NCBI RefSeq assembly: GCF_021202945.1
Contig: NZ_JAJOYR010000001.1
Span: forward strand, 1,364,001-1,428,000
Origin: Stenotrophomonas sp. SY1
GTDB lineage: Bacteria; Pseudomonadota; Gammaproteobacteria; Xanthomonadales; Xanthomonadaceae
Length of the DNA stretch: 64,000 nucleotides
Direction: 5' to 3'
A model generated the notes under the pieces. That model saw only the letters and a list, made by a program, of their open reading frames with translations. It was not told where the DNA came from and searched no databases. Both the position numbers and the translations under genes were made by a program. This document shows positions 28,126-37,255 of this stretch, one piece after another. The first letter of the stretch is position 1; each line of letters starts with the position of its first letter.

Positions 28126-30546
28126 GTGCCACGACGCTACGATTCCGACGAGTTCGACGACGATACCGACGACAGCAATCCGTTGTGGCGCAGCCGCCTG
28201 ATCACCTGGGGCATTGCCGCGGTGGCCTTGGGGCTGGGCTTCCTGGTTCCCTATACGGTCTACCTGAACAGTCAGGTCACCCAGCGTTTCGGGGAGCTGC
28301 GCTGGCAGATTCCGACCCGCGTCTATGCGCGCCCGCTGGTGCTCAGCCCTGGCGTGGCGATGAACGCTGCCACTCTCAAGACCGAGCTGGCCGCCTCCGG
28401 TTACCGTGACGATGGCATCGGTGACGCTCCCGGCACCTACAAGGTGAAGGGCGCCAGCTTCAACATTTCCAGCCGTGGCTACGACGACGTGGACGGCCGC
28501 GTGGCGCCGCGTCAGCTGGATGTGGTGCTGTCCGGCGGGCAGGTGGCTTCGGTACGCGAAAGCGGCAACCGCAAGGCGGTGAAGGCCGCGCGTCTGGACC
28601 CGGCGCGCATCGCCACGCTGTACGGGCAGAACCAGGAAGAACGCCGTCTGGTGCGCGTATCCGAAGTGCCGGAGCTGCTGGTCACCGGCCTGCAGGCAGT
28701 GGAAGACAAGGATTTCGCACGCCATCACGGCATCGACCTGAGCGGCATCGTGCGCGCGGTCTGGGTGACGTTGCGCTCCGGTGGTGAAACCCGCCAGGGC
28801 GCCAGCACCTTGACCCAGCAGCTGGCCCGCAGCGGCCTGCTCGGCATCGGCAAGGAACAGACGGTCACCCGCAAGTTCAACGAGGTGCTGTACGCGCTGA
28901 TCATGGAAGCGCGCTATGAGAAGGCCACCATCCTGGAGGCCTACCTCAACCAGGTTTACCTGGGCCAGCGTGGCAGCCAGGCCATCCACGGCGTTGCTTC
29001 GGGTGCGGAGTTCTGGTTCGGTCGCGATCTTAATTCGCTCACCTCCGAGCAGGTGGCGTTGCTGATCGGCCTGGTCAAGGGCCCGTCCTACTACGACCCG
29101 CGCCGCAATCCCGAGCGCGCGCTGGACCGCCGCAACTTCGTGCTGGGCAAGCTGCATGAAAGCAACCTGATCGACGACGCCGAGTACCAGCGTGCGCTGA
29201 AGGCGCCGTTGGGCGTGGCAAAGACGCCGGGCTTGGCCGCAGCCAACCGCTTCCCGGCCTACATCGACCTGGTCCGCCGCCAGCTGGGCAACGACTACCC
29301 GGAAACCGTGCTGCAGGGCGCCGGCCTGAACGTTTTTACCGGCATGTCGCCGTCGGCCCAGGCCTATGCCGAAGGCGCGGTGGCGCACACCATCAAGGCG
29401 CTGACCAACAAGCGCCGGCCGGAACTGCAGACCGGGCTGGTGCTGACCGACGTGCACAACGGTGACGTGCTGGCCGTGGTTGGCAGCCGCGATGTGGCCG
29501 AACCGGGCTTCAACCGTGCCATCGAGGCACAGCGCCCGGTGGGTTCGCTGCTCAAGCCGTTCGTCTACCTGCTGGCCCTGGCGCAGCCGGATCGCTTCTC
29601 GCTGGCCAGCTGGGTGGATGACTCACCGGTGACGGTCAAGCTCAGTCGTGGCCGCAACTGGACGCCGGGCAACGCGGACAACCGCAGCCACGGCACGGTG
29701 CGGCTGATCGACGCGCTGGCGCGTTCCTACAACCAGGCCACGGTGCGGGTGGGCATGCAGGTCGGGCCGGAGCGGCTGGCGCAGCTGATCCACGTACTGG
29801 CCGGGCTCAAGGCCGACTCCAATCCTTCGGTGATCTTGGGTTCCACCGACCAGAGCCCGTACGGCATGGCGCAGCTCTACCAGTTCCTGGCGTCCGGCGG
29901 CGAGATCCAGCCGCTGCACGCAGTGCGTGGCGTGGTTGATGCGCAGGGCAAGCTGCTCAAGCGTTACGACAAGAGCCCGGCACCGGCGCAGGAAGGTGAT
30001 TCCATCGCTGCCAACCTGATCAGCGTCGGCCTGCAACAGGTGGTGGCCAGCGGCACCGCGTCGCGTCTGAACGCCGATGGCCTGTCGCACCTGCAAGCCG
30101 CCGGCAAGACCGGCACTTCCAACGACGGTCGCGACAGCTGGTATGCCGGCTATACCGGCGATCACTTGGCGGTGGTCTGGATGGGCAACGACCAGAACGA
30201 GCAGACCGGCCTGTTTGGTGCTTCCGGCGCGATGCGGGTGTGGTCGGGCATCTTCCGCAACCTGCCCAGCGCACCGCTGCGGGTGAGCAACAAGGGCCTG
30301 GACTGGCAGTACGTGGAAGCCACCGGCAGCAACGCCACCGACGAAGGTTGTCCGGGGGCGCGTCGCTTCCCGTTCGTGGTGGGCTTCGCCCCGCCGCATG
30401 TTCCCTGCGCTATGCCCGTCGAAACGGCGCCGGTCGAAGGCGAGGGCGGTGAAGAGCAGGGCGGCGGCTGGCGCAGCTGGTTCGGCCTGGAACGCAAACC
30501 GGAAGAGGCTGCCCCCGCAGCTGCAACGGAAACCCCTGCACGATGA
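28126..30546 (+). CDS. mrcB: Penicillin-binding protein 1B (bifunctional peptidoglycan synthase)
   Basis: A class A PBP of 806 residues that polymerises lipid II and cross-links the glycan. The start is GTG at 28126 (MPRRYDSDEFDDDTDD). An acidic cytoplasmic tail precedes one transmembrane helix (about 24-46). The UB2H regulatory domain follows (about 70-160, starting RVYARPLVLSPG), then the GT51 domain with catalytic Glu193 (EDKDF) and QGASTLTQQLARS. The transpeptidase has SxxK at 474-477 (GSLLKPF), SYN, and KTGT in AAGKTGTSNDGR. The C-terminus is a Glu/Ala-rich tail. UB2H is where the outer-membrane lipoprotein activator docks in E. coli PBP1B. The stop codon overlaps the next gene, which encodes a lipoprotein. 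Confidence 0.96.
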   Translation: MPRRYDSDEFDDDTDDSNPLWRSRLITWGIAAVALGLGFLVPYTVYLNSQVTQRFGELRWQIPTRVYARPLVLSPGVAMNAATLKTELAASGYRDDGIGDAPGTYKVKGASFNISSRGYDDVDGRVAPRQLDVVLSGGQVASVRESGNRKAVKAARLDPARIATLYGQNQEERRLVRVSEVPELLVTGLQAVEDKDFARHHGIDLSGIVRAVWVTLRSGGETRQGASTLTQQLARSGLLGIGKEQTVTRKFNEVLYALIMEARYEKATILEAYLNQVYLGQRGSQAIHGVASGAEFWFGRDLNSLTSEQVALLIGLVKGPSYYDPRRNPERALDRRNFVLGKLHESNLIDDAEYQRALKAPLGVAKTPGLAAANRFPAYIDLVRRQLGNDYPETVLQGAGLNVFTGMSPSAQAYAEGAVAHTIKALTNKRRPELQTGLVLTDVHNGDVLAVVGSRDVAEPGFNRAIEAQRPVGSLLKPFVYLLALAQPDRFSLASWVDDSPVTVKLSRGRNWTPGNADNRSHGTVRLIDALARSYNQATVRVGMQVGPERLAQLIHVLAGLKADSNPSVILGSTDQSPYGMAQLYQFLASGGEIQPLHAVRGVVDAQGKLLKRYDKSPAPAQEGDSIAANLISVGLQQVVASGTASRLNADGLSHLQAAGKTGTSNDGRDSWYAGYTGDHLAVVWMGNDQNEQTGLFGASGAMRVWSGIFRNLPSAPLRVSNKGLDWQYVEATGSNATDEGCPGARRFPFVVGFAPPHVPCAMPVETAPVEGEGGEEQGGGWRSWFGLERKPEEAAPAAATETPAR

Positions 30547-31085
30547 TGCCGATGATGAATGCCAACTCCCTGATACGCCCCGCCGTCGTTGCCCTGGCCG
30601 CTGGCCTGCTGCTCAGTGCCTGCATCAGCGCGCCGCCGAGCGCCCCCAAGGTGGTGGACAGCACCACGCCGGCCCAGCGCCTGGCTGCGGTGGACGCGAT
30701 TGCCGGGGTCGATGACACCGAGCTGTCGGTACAGCCGTTGCGTGATGCACAGGTTGACGACTTGCGCGAAACGGCCATCGCCAAGCGCAAGGCCGGCGAT
30801 CTGGCTGGCGCGGCCGAAGCCTTGAACCAGGCGCTGCTGCTGGTCGACAACGATCCGGGCATCCTCCAGGAGCGCGCCGAAATCGCCCTGCTGCAAGGCG
30901 ATTGGTCGCGTGCGGAATCCCTGGCGAAAATGGCTGTGGACCTGGGTTCGCGTACCGGCCCGCTGTGCCGCCGCCACTGGGCGACCATCGAACAATCGCG
31001 CCTGGCCCGTGCGGAGAAGGAAAACGCCGTTTCCGCGCACGCGCAGATCGAAGGCTGCACGGTGCCGGGGATCAAGCGCTACTGA
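30543..31085 (+). CDS. TPR-like lipoprotein coupled to mrcB, probable PBP1b activator (LpoP-like)
   Basis: 180 residues. Its ATG overlaps the mrcB stop (ATGA at 30543-30546), so the two are translationally coupled; in-frame ATGs at 30552 and 30555 are alternative starts. A signal peptide ends in the lipobox LLLSAC, giving a lipidated N-terminal Cys at 27. The mature part contains a TPR-like helical repeat (AIAKRKAGDLAGAAEALNQA; GDWSRAESLAKMAVDLG) and two cysteines near the C-terminus that could form a disulphide. In Pseudomonas aeruginosa the gene next to mrcB encodes LpoP, a TPR lipoprotein that activates PBP1b. Position and architecture match here, so I infer the same role. Sequence similarity to LpoP could not be tested. 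Confidence 0.75.
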   Translation: MMPMMNANSLIRPAVVALAAGLLLSACISAPPSAPKVVDSTTPAQRLAAVDAIAGVDDTELSVQPLRDAQVDDLRETAIAKRKAGDLAGAAEALNQALLLVDNDPGILQERAEIALLQGDWSRAESLAKMAVDLGSRTGPLCRRHWATIEQSRLARAEKENAVSAHAQIEGCTVPGIKRY

Positions 31086-31260
31086 CGCGCGGGAATCGGC
31101 GGCCCGGGATTCGGGGTGTTTCCGCTCCTTGCTCCTGTTCCGACCTTTGCACGTGTTCTTTGCTTGCTCGTCATGCCCCGCTGCGCGGGAATGACGACAA
31201 TGGAGCGCACGCCAAGGCTGCAAAGCCCATTCCGCCTTCCGAATCCGCAGCCTCGAAGCC

Positions 31261-33321
31261 ATGTCCTCCCTAGCCACCGCCAGCCGTGAAGCATTGAGCG
31301 AAGGCGGCGCACTCGCGCGGCAGCTGGACGCCTTTGTGCCGCGCCCGGCGCAGTTGCGGTTGACGGCGGCCATCGCCGATACCTTCCAGCAGCGCGACGT
31401 GCTGCTGGCCGAGGCCGGCACCGGTACCGGCAAGACGTTCGCCTATCTGGTGCCGGCGTTGTTGTCGGGGCTGAAGACGATTGTTTCCACCGGCACCCGC
31501 GCGTTGCAGGACCAGCTCTATCACCGCGACCTGCCGCGTGTGCGCGCCGCGCTGGGCGTCGGGCATCGCGCAGCATTGTTGAAGGGGCGGGCGAACTACC
31601 TGTGCCGCTACCGGCTGGACCAGGCGCGCGGTGAGCCGCGCTTCGCCACGCCCGAGCAGGTGGCGCAGTTCCAGCGCATCGCCACCTGGAGTGGGCGTAC
31701 CCAGTACGGCGATATCGCCGAGCTGGAAGGGCTGGCAGACGATTCGCCGTTGTTGCCGATGGTGACGTCCACGATGGACAACTGCCTCGGGACGGATTGT
31801 CCGTTCTGGAGTGACTGCTTCGTGGTGCAGGCGCGGCAACGCGCGCAGGAGGCGGACCTGGTGGTGGTCAACCATCATCTGCTGCTGGCTGATCTGGCCC
31901 TCAAGCAGGAAGGCTTCGGCGAAATCCTGCCCGGCGCGCAGGCGTTCGTCATCGATGAGGCGCATCAGCTGCCGGAGCTGGCGGCCAACTTCTTCGGTGA
32001 AGGTTTCGGCATGCGCCCGTGGCAGGAGCTCACCCGCGACTGCCTGGCCGAATGCCGCAGCGTGGCTGGCGCGCAGGCCACGTTGCATGCGCCGGTAGCC
32101 ACGCTGGAACTGGCATTGCGCCAGCTGCGCGAGGCGATGGAGCAACTGCCGCCGCGCGGCACCCGCTGGCGTGCATTGGCGGTGCCCGATGTCGCCGATG
32201 GTTTCGACGCGGTCTCCAGTGCGCTGCTGCAATTGCGCGATGCGCTGGCGATCGTGCGTGAAGCCTCACCGGGGCTGGATGCCTGCCATGCGCGCGCGCT
32301 GGAAGGCGTTTCGCGGCTGGCGCGCTGGCTGGAGGACGGCCAGGAAAGCGGGGGCGAGGAATGGGAAATCGACGACGCCCCGATCGAAACGCCGCTGCTT
32401 CCCGAGGCCCCCGAGCCGGCGTCCTGCTACTGGTACGAATTGACCCCGCGTGGCTTCCGTTGCCAGCGCACGCCGATGGACGTTTCCGGGCCGCTGCGCG
32501 AGCACCGCGAGCGTTCGATGGCGGCGTGGGTGTTCACCTCGGCCACGCTGACCGTGGACGGTGGTTTCGAGCACCTGGCCAAGCGACTGGGCCTGGATGA
32601 CCCGGACACGCTGGTCCAGCCCAGCCCGTTCGATTGGCAGCAACAGGCGCTGTGCTATCTGCCCAGGCAGTTGCCGGATCCGGCAGCACGCGGCTTCGGT
32701 GCGGCGTTGATCGCTACGCTCAAGCCGGTGCTGGAGGCATCACAGGGCCGCGCGTTTCTGCTGTTTGCCTCGCATCGGGCGTTGCGCGAAGCCGCCGATG
32801 CGCTGCGGGGTGGGCCGTGGCCGCTGTTCGTGCAGGGCGAGGCGCCACGTGCCAGCCTGCTGCAACGTTTTCGCGAATCCGGCAATGGCGTGCTGCTGGG
32901 CTCGGCCAGCTTCCGTGAAGGCGTGGATGTGACCGGCGATGCGCTGAGCGTGGTGGTGATCGACAAGCTGCCGTTCGCCGCGCCGGATGATCCGGTGTTC
33001 GAGGCGCGGCTGGACGCGATCCGGCGTGAGGGTGGCAATCCGTTCCGCGACGAGCAGCTGCCGCAGGCGGTGATCGCGCTCAAGCAGGGCGTGGGCCGGT
33101 TGATCCGCAGCGAAACCGACCGTGGCGTGCTGGTGCTGTGCGACCCGCGTCTGCTCTCGCGTGGCTACGGCCGGGTGTTCCTGGATTCGCTGCCGCCGTT
33201 CCGGCGCACCCGTGAGCTGGCCGATGTCCAAGCCTTCTTTGCGCGACAATGGGCGCCGGCCGCCGACGAAAGCCTGCCCGATGACGCGGATTCTCCGGCA
33301 CCGCCGTTCTCCCTTTCCTGA
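31261..33321 (+). CDS. ATP-dependent helicase of the DinG/YoaA (XPD-like) family
   Basis: A 5'-3' iron-sulphur DNA helicase of 686 residues, expected to unwind forked or damaged DNA. Motif I is AGTGTGKT with Lys58, and motif II is DEAH at 232-235. Four cysteines suited to a [4Fe-4S] cluster are present at about 115, 175, 180 and 186 (NYLCRYR; NCLGTDCPFWSDC). The C-terminal helicase half has LLGSASFREGVDVTGD and ends in the Q..GR motif GVGRLIRSETDRGVL. Length and the short Fe-S insert fit YoaA better than E. coli DinG. It is 10 bp upstream of tsaB, as yoaA is close to tsaB in many gammaproteobacteria, so the two are probably co-transcribed. Confidence 0.92.
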   Translation: MSSLATASREALSEGGALARQLDAFVPRPAQLRLTAAIADTFQQRDVLLAEAGTGTGKTFAYLVPALLSGLKTIVSTGTRALQDQLYHRDLPRVRAALGVGHRAALLKGRANYLCRYRLDQARGEPRFATPEQVAQFQRIATWSGRTQYGDIAELEGLADDSPLLPMVTSTMDNCLGTDCPFWSDCFVVQARQRAQEADLVVVNHHLLLADLALKQEGFGEILPGAQAFVIDEAHQLPELAANFFGEGFGMRPWQELTRDCLAECRSVAGAQATLHAPVATLELALRQLREAMEQLPPRGTRWRALAVPDVADGFDAVSSALLQLRDALAIVREASPGLDACHARALEGVSRLARWLEDGQESGGEEWEIDDAPIETPLLPEAPEPASCYWYELTPRGFRCQRTPMDVSGPLREHRERSMAAWVFTSATLTVDGGFEHLAKRLGLDDPDTLVQPSPFDWQQQALCYLPRQLPDPAARGFGAALIATLKPVLEASQGRAFLLFASHRALREAADALRGGPWPLFVQGEAPRASLLQRFRESGNGVLLGSASFREGVDVTGDALSVVVIDKLPFAAPDDPVFEARLDAIRREGGNPFRDEQLPQAVIALKQGVGRLIRSETDRGVLVLCDPRLLSRGYGRVFLDSLPPFRRTRELADVQAFFARQWAPAADESLPDDADSPAPPFSLS

Positions 33322-33331
33322 TTGTCCTGCC

Positions 33332-34042
33332 ATGAAGCTGCTCGCCTTTGAAACCGCCACCGAAGCCTGTTCCGTCGCCCTGCATGTGGATGGGCAGGTG
33401 CTGGAACGGTTCGAAATCGCCCCGCGCCGACATGCCGAGCTGAGTCTGCCGTGGGCCGAACAGCTGCTTGCCGAGGCCGGCATCGCCCGTAGTCAACTCG
33501 ATGGCATTGCACTGAGCCGTGGTCCCGGTGCGTTTACCGGCGTGCGGCTGGCCATCGCCATCGCTCAAGGCATCGCACTGGCGCTGGACCGGCCGCTGTT
33601 GCCGGTGTCCACGCTGCACACGCTGGCCCTGCGCGCGCCGCAGTCCGCGCCACGCGTGCTGGCCAGCATCGATGCACGGATGGGCGAGGTGTACGCCGCG
33701 CAGTTCATCCGCACGGGCGACGGTGAGCTTGAGTTGCAAGGGCAGGAAGTGGTGATTGCACCGGACGCACTGGAACTGCCCGCCGACGGCACCGAATGGG
33801 CCGCTGTGGGCACCGGGTTTGGCGCCGTTGATGGCGCGCTGGCCACGCGCCTGCAGGCGCGCCTGTCGTCACTGGATGCACTGGCGCTGCCACATGCATC
33901 GGACGTGTTGAAGATCGCCGTTCCGGTTCTGCAACGTGGTGGTGGTATCGCCCCGGAGTTGGTGCAGCCGGCCTATCTGCGCGACAACGTCGCCCTGACC
34001 CTGATCGAGCAGCAGGCACTGCGCGCCGCCAAGGGTGGGTGA
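33332..34042 (+). CDS. tsaB: tRNA threonylcarbamoyladenosine biosynthesis protein TsaB
   Basis: 236 residues, the non-catalytic partner of TsaD in the TsaBDE complex that makes t6A37 on ANN-decoding tRNAs. The ATG at 33332 gives the family N-terminus MKLLAFETATEACSVAL. ASKHA-fold features include RRHAEL, the LSRGPGAFTGVRLAIAIAQG segment and SIDARMGEVYAA. Length matches E. coli TsaB (231). It lies 10 bp after the helicase gene. It is essential in most bacteria. Confidence 0.95.
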   Translation: MKLLAFETATEACSVALHVDGQVLERFEIAPRRHAELSLPWAEQLLAEAGIARSQLDGIALSRGPGAFTGVRLAIAIAQGIALALDRPLLPVSTLHTLALRAPQSAPRVLASIDARMGEVYAAQFIRTGDGELELQGQEVVIAPDALELPADGTEWAAVGTGFGAVDGALATRLQARLSSLDALALPHASDVLKIAVPVLQRGGGIAPELVQPAYLRDNVALTLIEQQALRAAKGG

Positions 34043-34398
34043 GTTTGTGGCCGGGTTCGCGATGCAGACCGGCGCTGCGCAGCACCTGTAGGAGCGGCGT
34101 AAGCCGCGAAGCCGGCGCTGCATCCAGTCTCGCAATGTCAGTCATTGCAGCCTTTGTAGACCTGGATGTTGGCCGGCAGGCCTGGGGCCTGCCTCGCCGG
34201 GATTGGTTCCGGCCTACGGATGTCCGCTGAAGTTCTCGCCCCGCAAGCCGCATCGCGCGCTTGCAGGCGTTGCATGAACCGCGAAACCGGCACGGCAGCC
34301 ATTGGCGCCGTTCCAGCAATTGCTCACATGCCCTGGGCCTGGGTTGTTTTCAGCATCGCGGCTTGCGCCGCTCCAGCAGAAGACCAGGGCGCAGCAGC
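34043..34398. repeat. Intergenic region with REP palindromes between tsaB and the tonB-like gene
   Basis: 356 bp with no gene, between convergent genes. A GTAG-type REP is at 34088-34117 (TGTAGGAGCGGCGTAAGCCG) and an imperfect inverted partner at about 34355-34373. Between them, at about 34156-34205, is another GTAG-headed hairpin built on CGGCAGGCC TGGG GGCCTGCC-like arms. These probably also serve as the transcript ends of both genes. Confidence 0.7.
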
Positions 34399-35289
34399 TC
34401 AACGATCGTCGCGCAGCTCGCCGCCCGGCAGGAACACCCAGGTGCGGGTCACCTGCAGGATGTCGATGTCATCCCCGCTCTTGGGCAGGGCGGGGAACGG
34501 CTGGGCCAGTTCGATCACCCGCAATGCGGCGGCGTCGAGCAGCGGCACGCCACTGCTGCGCAGCACCCGGCTGCTCTCCACGCTGCCATCGCGGCGCACG
34601 CCAACGGTGATCACCACCTGTCCGCCAAGGCGGCGCTGACGGGCTTCGTCCGGGTAGTTCAGGTTGCCCACGCGCTCGGCACGGTCGACCCATGCGCGCA
34701 GGTAGTTGGCGTAGGCGTACTCGCGGGTGCTGGCAGAGACGAATTTGCGGTTCGGTCGTTTGGCGTACTGCTCCGAGCGCAGATGGACTTCGGCGGCCAA
34801 TCGCGCCATTTCCGCATTGCGCTGCTCGCGTGCGGTCATGGGGGCGTTGGGGTCCGGCCGCTCGGGCAGCGGCTGGGATTGCGCGTCGGCTACACGCTCC
34901 TGGCCGTGCGTGCTGGTGACCACCCGCGCTTCGGGTGGGGGCGGGGTGGTCGCGGCCTGCTGCTGCAGCGGCACCGGTGCCAGCCCATCCTGCGCCTGCG
35001 GCACGATCCCGGCCTGGCTGTCGCGCGGGCGTTGCGCCTTGTCGTGGTCGCCACCGCCCTGCTGGTTGGCCTGGGCCAGGAAGTCGGCCTGCTTTGGCGT
35101 GAGCGGTGTGCTGGTCTGGCTGAAGATCACATCCAGGGTCGGCACCAGCGGCGCGTTGTCACTGACCGCAAAGCCCACGCCCAGGATCAGCAGCCCATGC
35201 ACGAGGATGGACAGCACCAGGGTGGCGGTCAGGCGTTGCTGTTCGGTGACGCGCGGTGAGGCGGGCAGGGCGGCGGACGTGGAGCTCAT
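34399..35289 (-). CDS. TonB-family protein next to gshB and the Pil-Chp operon
   Basis: 296 residues, inner-membrane anchored and spanning the periplasm. A hydrophobic helix at about 20-42 (TLVLSILVHGLLILGVGFAV) is followed by a Pro/Gln-rich region and a C-terminal TonB domain (about 200-290), with YPDEARQRRLGGQVVITVGVRRDG and SSGVPLLDAAALRVI. It overlaps gshB by 4 bp (ATGA at 35286-35289), so they form an operon. The order tonB-like/gshB facing pilGHIJ is the same as PA0406-PA0407/PA0408 onwards in P. aeruginosa, where TonB3 is needed for normal twitching. A role in pilus assembly rather than iron uptake is therefore plausible. No exbBD lies nearby. Confidence 0.88.
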   Translation of the reverse strand: MSSTSAALPASPRVTEQQRLTATLVLSILVHGLLILGVGFAVSDNAPLVPTLDVIFSQTSTPLTPKQADFLAQANQQGGGDHDKAQRPRDSQAGIVPQAQDGLAPVPLQQQAATTPPPPEARVVTSTHGQERVADAQSQPLPERPDPNAPMTAREQRNAEMARLAAEVHLRSEQYAKRPNRKFVSASTREYAYANYLRAWVDRAERVGNLNYPDEARQRRLGGQVVITVGVRRDGSVESSRVLRSSGVPLLDAAALRVIELAQPFPALPKSGDDIDILQVTRTWVFLPGGELRDDR

Positions 35290-36236
35290 TGCGTCAGGCT
35301 GGCCTCGATGACGTCAAACAGCTGGCCGGCGATGTTCAGGCCGAACTGCGCATCCAGCTCACGCACGCACGTGGGGCTGGTGACGTTGACCTCGGTCAGG
35401 TAGTCGCCGATCACGTCCAGGCCGACGAAACGCATGCCACGGCGCTTCATCTCCGGGCCGACCTGCGCGGCGATCCAGCGGTCGCGCTCGCTCAGCGGGC
35501 GGCCTTCGCCACGGCCACCGGCGGCCAGGTTGCCGCGGAACTCATCGCCCTGCGGGATACGCGCCAGCGCGTAGCCCACCGGCTCGCCATCGACCAGCAG
35601 GATGCGCTTGTCGCCGGCGCTGATATCCGGGATGAAGCGTTGCGCCAGCGCCAGGTTGCGGCCGCCATCGGTGAGCGTTTCCAGGATCACGTTGAGGTTG
35701 GGGTCGCCGGTGCCGCTGCGGAAGATCGACCGCCCGCCCATGCCGTCCAGCGGTTTGAGCACCGCCTGGCCGTGCTCGTGCACGAAGGCCTTCAGCTCGA
35801 CGGCGCTGCGACTGACCAGGGTGGGCGGGCAGCATTGCGGGAACAGCAGCGCGGCCAGCTTCTCGTTGAAGTCACGCAGGCCCTGCGGGTCGTTGACCAC
35901 CATCGCGCCGGCAACCTGGGCGACGCTGAGGACGTGGGTGTCGTACAGGTACTCCGAGTCGAACGGCGGATCCTTGCGCATCAGCACCACCTGGCCGGGG
36001 CCGAACGGCAGCGGCGCGAACGCGCCCAGGGTGAACCAGTCGGCCTTGTCGTCGCGCACCTGCAGCGGCGCCACCTCGGCCATGGCGGTGCCACCGTGCA
36101 GGGACAGCCCGCCCGGACGCACGTAGTGCAGCCGGTGGCCACGGCGCTGGGCTTCCAGCAGCATGGCGAACGTGGTGTCCTTGGCGATCTTGATGTGGGC
36201 GATGGGGTCCATCACCACGATTACGTCTAAAGGCAT
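35286..36236 (-). CDS. gshB: Glutathione synthetase
   Basis: ATP-grasp ligase of 316 residues that joins gamma-glutamylcysteine and glycine in the last step of glutathione synthesis. The ATG at 36236 gives the standard N-terminus MPLDVIVVMDPIAHIKIAKD. Visible family motifs are MRKDPPFDSEYLYDTHVL, LKPLDGMGGRSIFR, AQRFIPDISAGDKRILLVDG, GGRGEGRPLSERD and GLDVIGDYLTEVNVTSPTC near the end. Length matches E. coli GshB (316). It is translationally coupled to the downstream tonB-like gene and divergent from pilG, with 237 bp between the starts. Confidence 0.97.
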   Translation of the reverse strand: MPLDVIVVMDPIAHIKIAKDTTFAMLLEAQRRGHRLHYVRPGGLSLHGGTAMAEVAPLQVRDDKADWFTLGAFAPLPFGPGQVVLMRKDPPFDSEYLYDTHVLSVAQVAGAMVVNDPQGLRDFNEKLAALLFPQCCPPTLVSRSAVELKAFVHEHGQAVLKPLDGMGGRSIFRSGTGDPNLNVILETLTDGGRNLALAQRFIPDISAGDKRILLVDGEPVGYALARIPQGDEFRGNLAAGGRGEGRPLSERDRWIAAQVGPEMKRRGMRFVGLDVIGDYLTEVNVTSPTCVRELDAQFGLNIAGQLFDVIEASLTQ

Positions 36237-36387
36237 GGCCGGGGTCCGTCGGATCAGGTAGCGATGGTAGCCGGTCGCGTCGGGAGCGCCCAGCGCATGC
36301 CGCGCACGTACTGGCTGAATAGCGTCGCGGCGGAGTGAGAACCAACGCACATTGGCGGGCGCTGCGCCCCGATCTCATGGATGTTGC

Positions 36388-36418
36388 TTGACAGTTCGCG
36401 GCCAGACTGGGATATAGA
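36388..36418 (+). promoter_or_regulatory. Candidate sigma-70 promoter of the Pil-Chp operon
   Basis: A consensus -35 TTGACA (36388-36393) is followed after 19 bp by TATAGA (36413-36418); GATATA at 17 bp spacing is an alternative -10. It lies 56 bp before the pilG ATG in the gap shared with divergent gshB, and is the best promoter-like pair there. Confidence 0.6.
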
Positions 36419-36473
36419 TGCGCTTTCACGGCGGCTTCGCATCTGAAGCGGGCCGCGTGTTCGGGGAATAGAA

Positions 36474-36875
36474 ATGGTTGAAGACATGGCTGCGGGTGGG
36501 GAACTCGCAGGTTTGAAAGTGATGGTCATCGACGACTCGAAGACCATCCGTCGTACTGCCGAAACGCTGCTCAAGCGCGAGGGCTGCGAGGTCGTGACCG
36601 CGACCGACGGCTTCGAGGCCTTGGCCAAGATCGCCGACCAGCACCCGCAGATCATCTTCGTGGACATCATGATGCCGCGCCTGGACGGGTATCAGACCTG
36701 CGCGCTGATCAAGGGCAACCAGCTGTTCAAGTCCACGCCGGTGATCATGCTGTCTTCGAAGGATGGTCTGTTCGACAAGGCTCGCGGCCGCATCGTCGGC
36801 TCCGAGCAGTACCTGACCAAGCCATTCACTCGCGACGAACTACTGGGTGCCATCCGTACATACGTCAACGCCTGA
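36474..36875 (+). CDS. pilG: Type IV pilus response regulator PilG
   Basis: 133-residue single-domain receiver. The phospho-acceptor is Asp64 in IIFVDIMMPRLDG; the acidic pair DD at 20-21 (VMVIDDSKTIRR), the Thr/Ser switch position (VIMLSSKDG) and Lys in YLTKPF are all present. PilG is the CheY-like output of the Pil-Chp chemosensory array and promotes pilus extension, through PilB, cAMP or c-di-GMP effectors depending on species. It is first in the operon and 17 bp upstream of pilH. Confidence 0.96.
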   Translation: MVEDMAAGGELAGLKVMVIDDSKTIRRTAETLLKREGCEVVTATDGFEALAKIADQHPQIIFVDIMMPRLDGYQTCALIKGNQLFKSTPVIMLSSKDGLFDKARGRIVGSEQYLTKPFTRDELLGAIRTYVNA

Positions 36876-36892
36876 CCAGGGGGAAAGGCACA

Positions 36893-37255
36893 ATGGCTCG
36901 AATCTTGCTGATCGAGGACTCACCGACCGACCGGGCGGTGTTTACGCAATGGCTGGTCAAGGCCGGCCACGAAGTGCTGGCGGCCGACAACGCCGAGGAA
37001 GGTTTGCAGATTGCCCGTGACCAGGGTCCGCAGCTGGTGCTGATGGACGTGGTGCTGCCGGGCATGAGCGGCTTCCAGGCCACCCGCGCGATGTCGCGTG
37101 ACGAGGCCACCCGCGACATCCCGGTGCTGATCGTCAGCACCAAGGGCATGGAAACGGACAAGGCCTGGGGCATGCGCCAGGGCGCTTCCGATTACATCGT
37201 CAAGCCGCCGCGAGAAGACGACCTGATCGCGCGGATCAACAAACTGGTGGGTTGA
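36893..37255 (+). CDS. pilH: Type IV pilus response regulator PilH
   Basis: 120-residue receiver with Asp52 (LVLMDVVLPGMSG), an acidic pair in LLIEDSPTDR and Lys in YIVKPPRED. PilH is the second CheY-like protein of Pil-Chp, regarded as a promoter of pilus retraction or a phosphate sink opposing PilG. An AGGGGGAAAGG ribosome-binding site precedes it. Its stop overlaps the pilI start (TGATG at 37253-37257). Xylella fastidiosa is reported to lack pilH, so its presence distinguishes this lineage. Confidence 0.95.
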   Translation: MARILLIEDSPTDRAVFTQWLVKAGHEVLAADNAEEGLQIARDQGPQLVLMDVVLPGMSGFQATRAMSRDEATRDIPVLIVSTKGMETDKAWGMRQGASDYIVKPPREDDLIARINKLVG

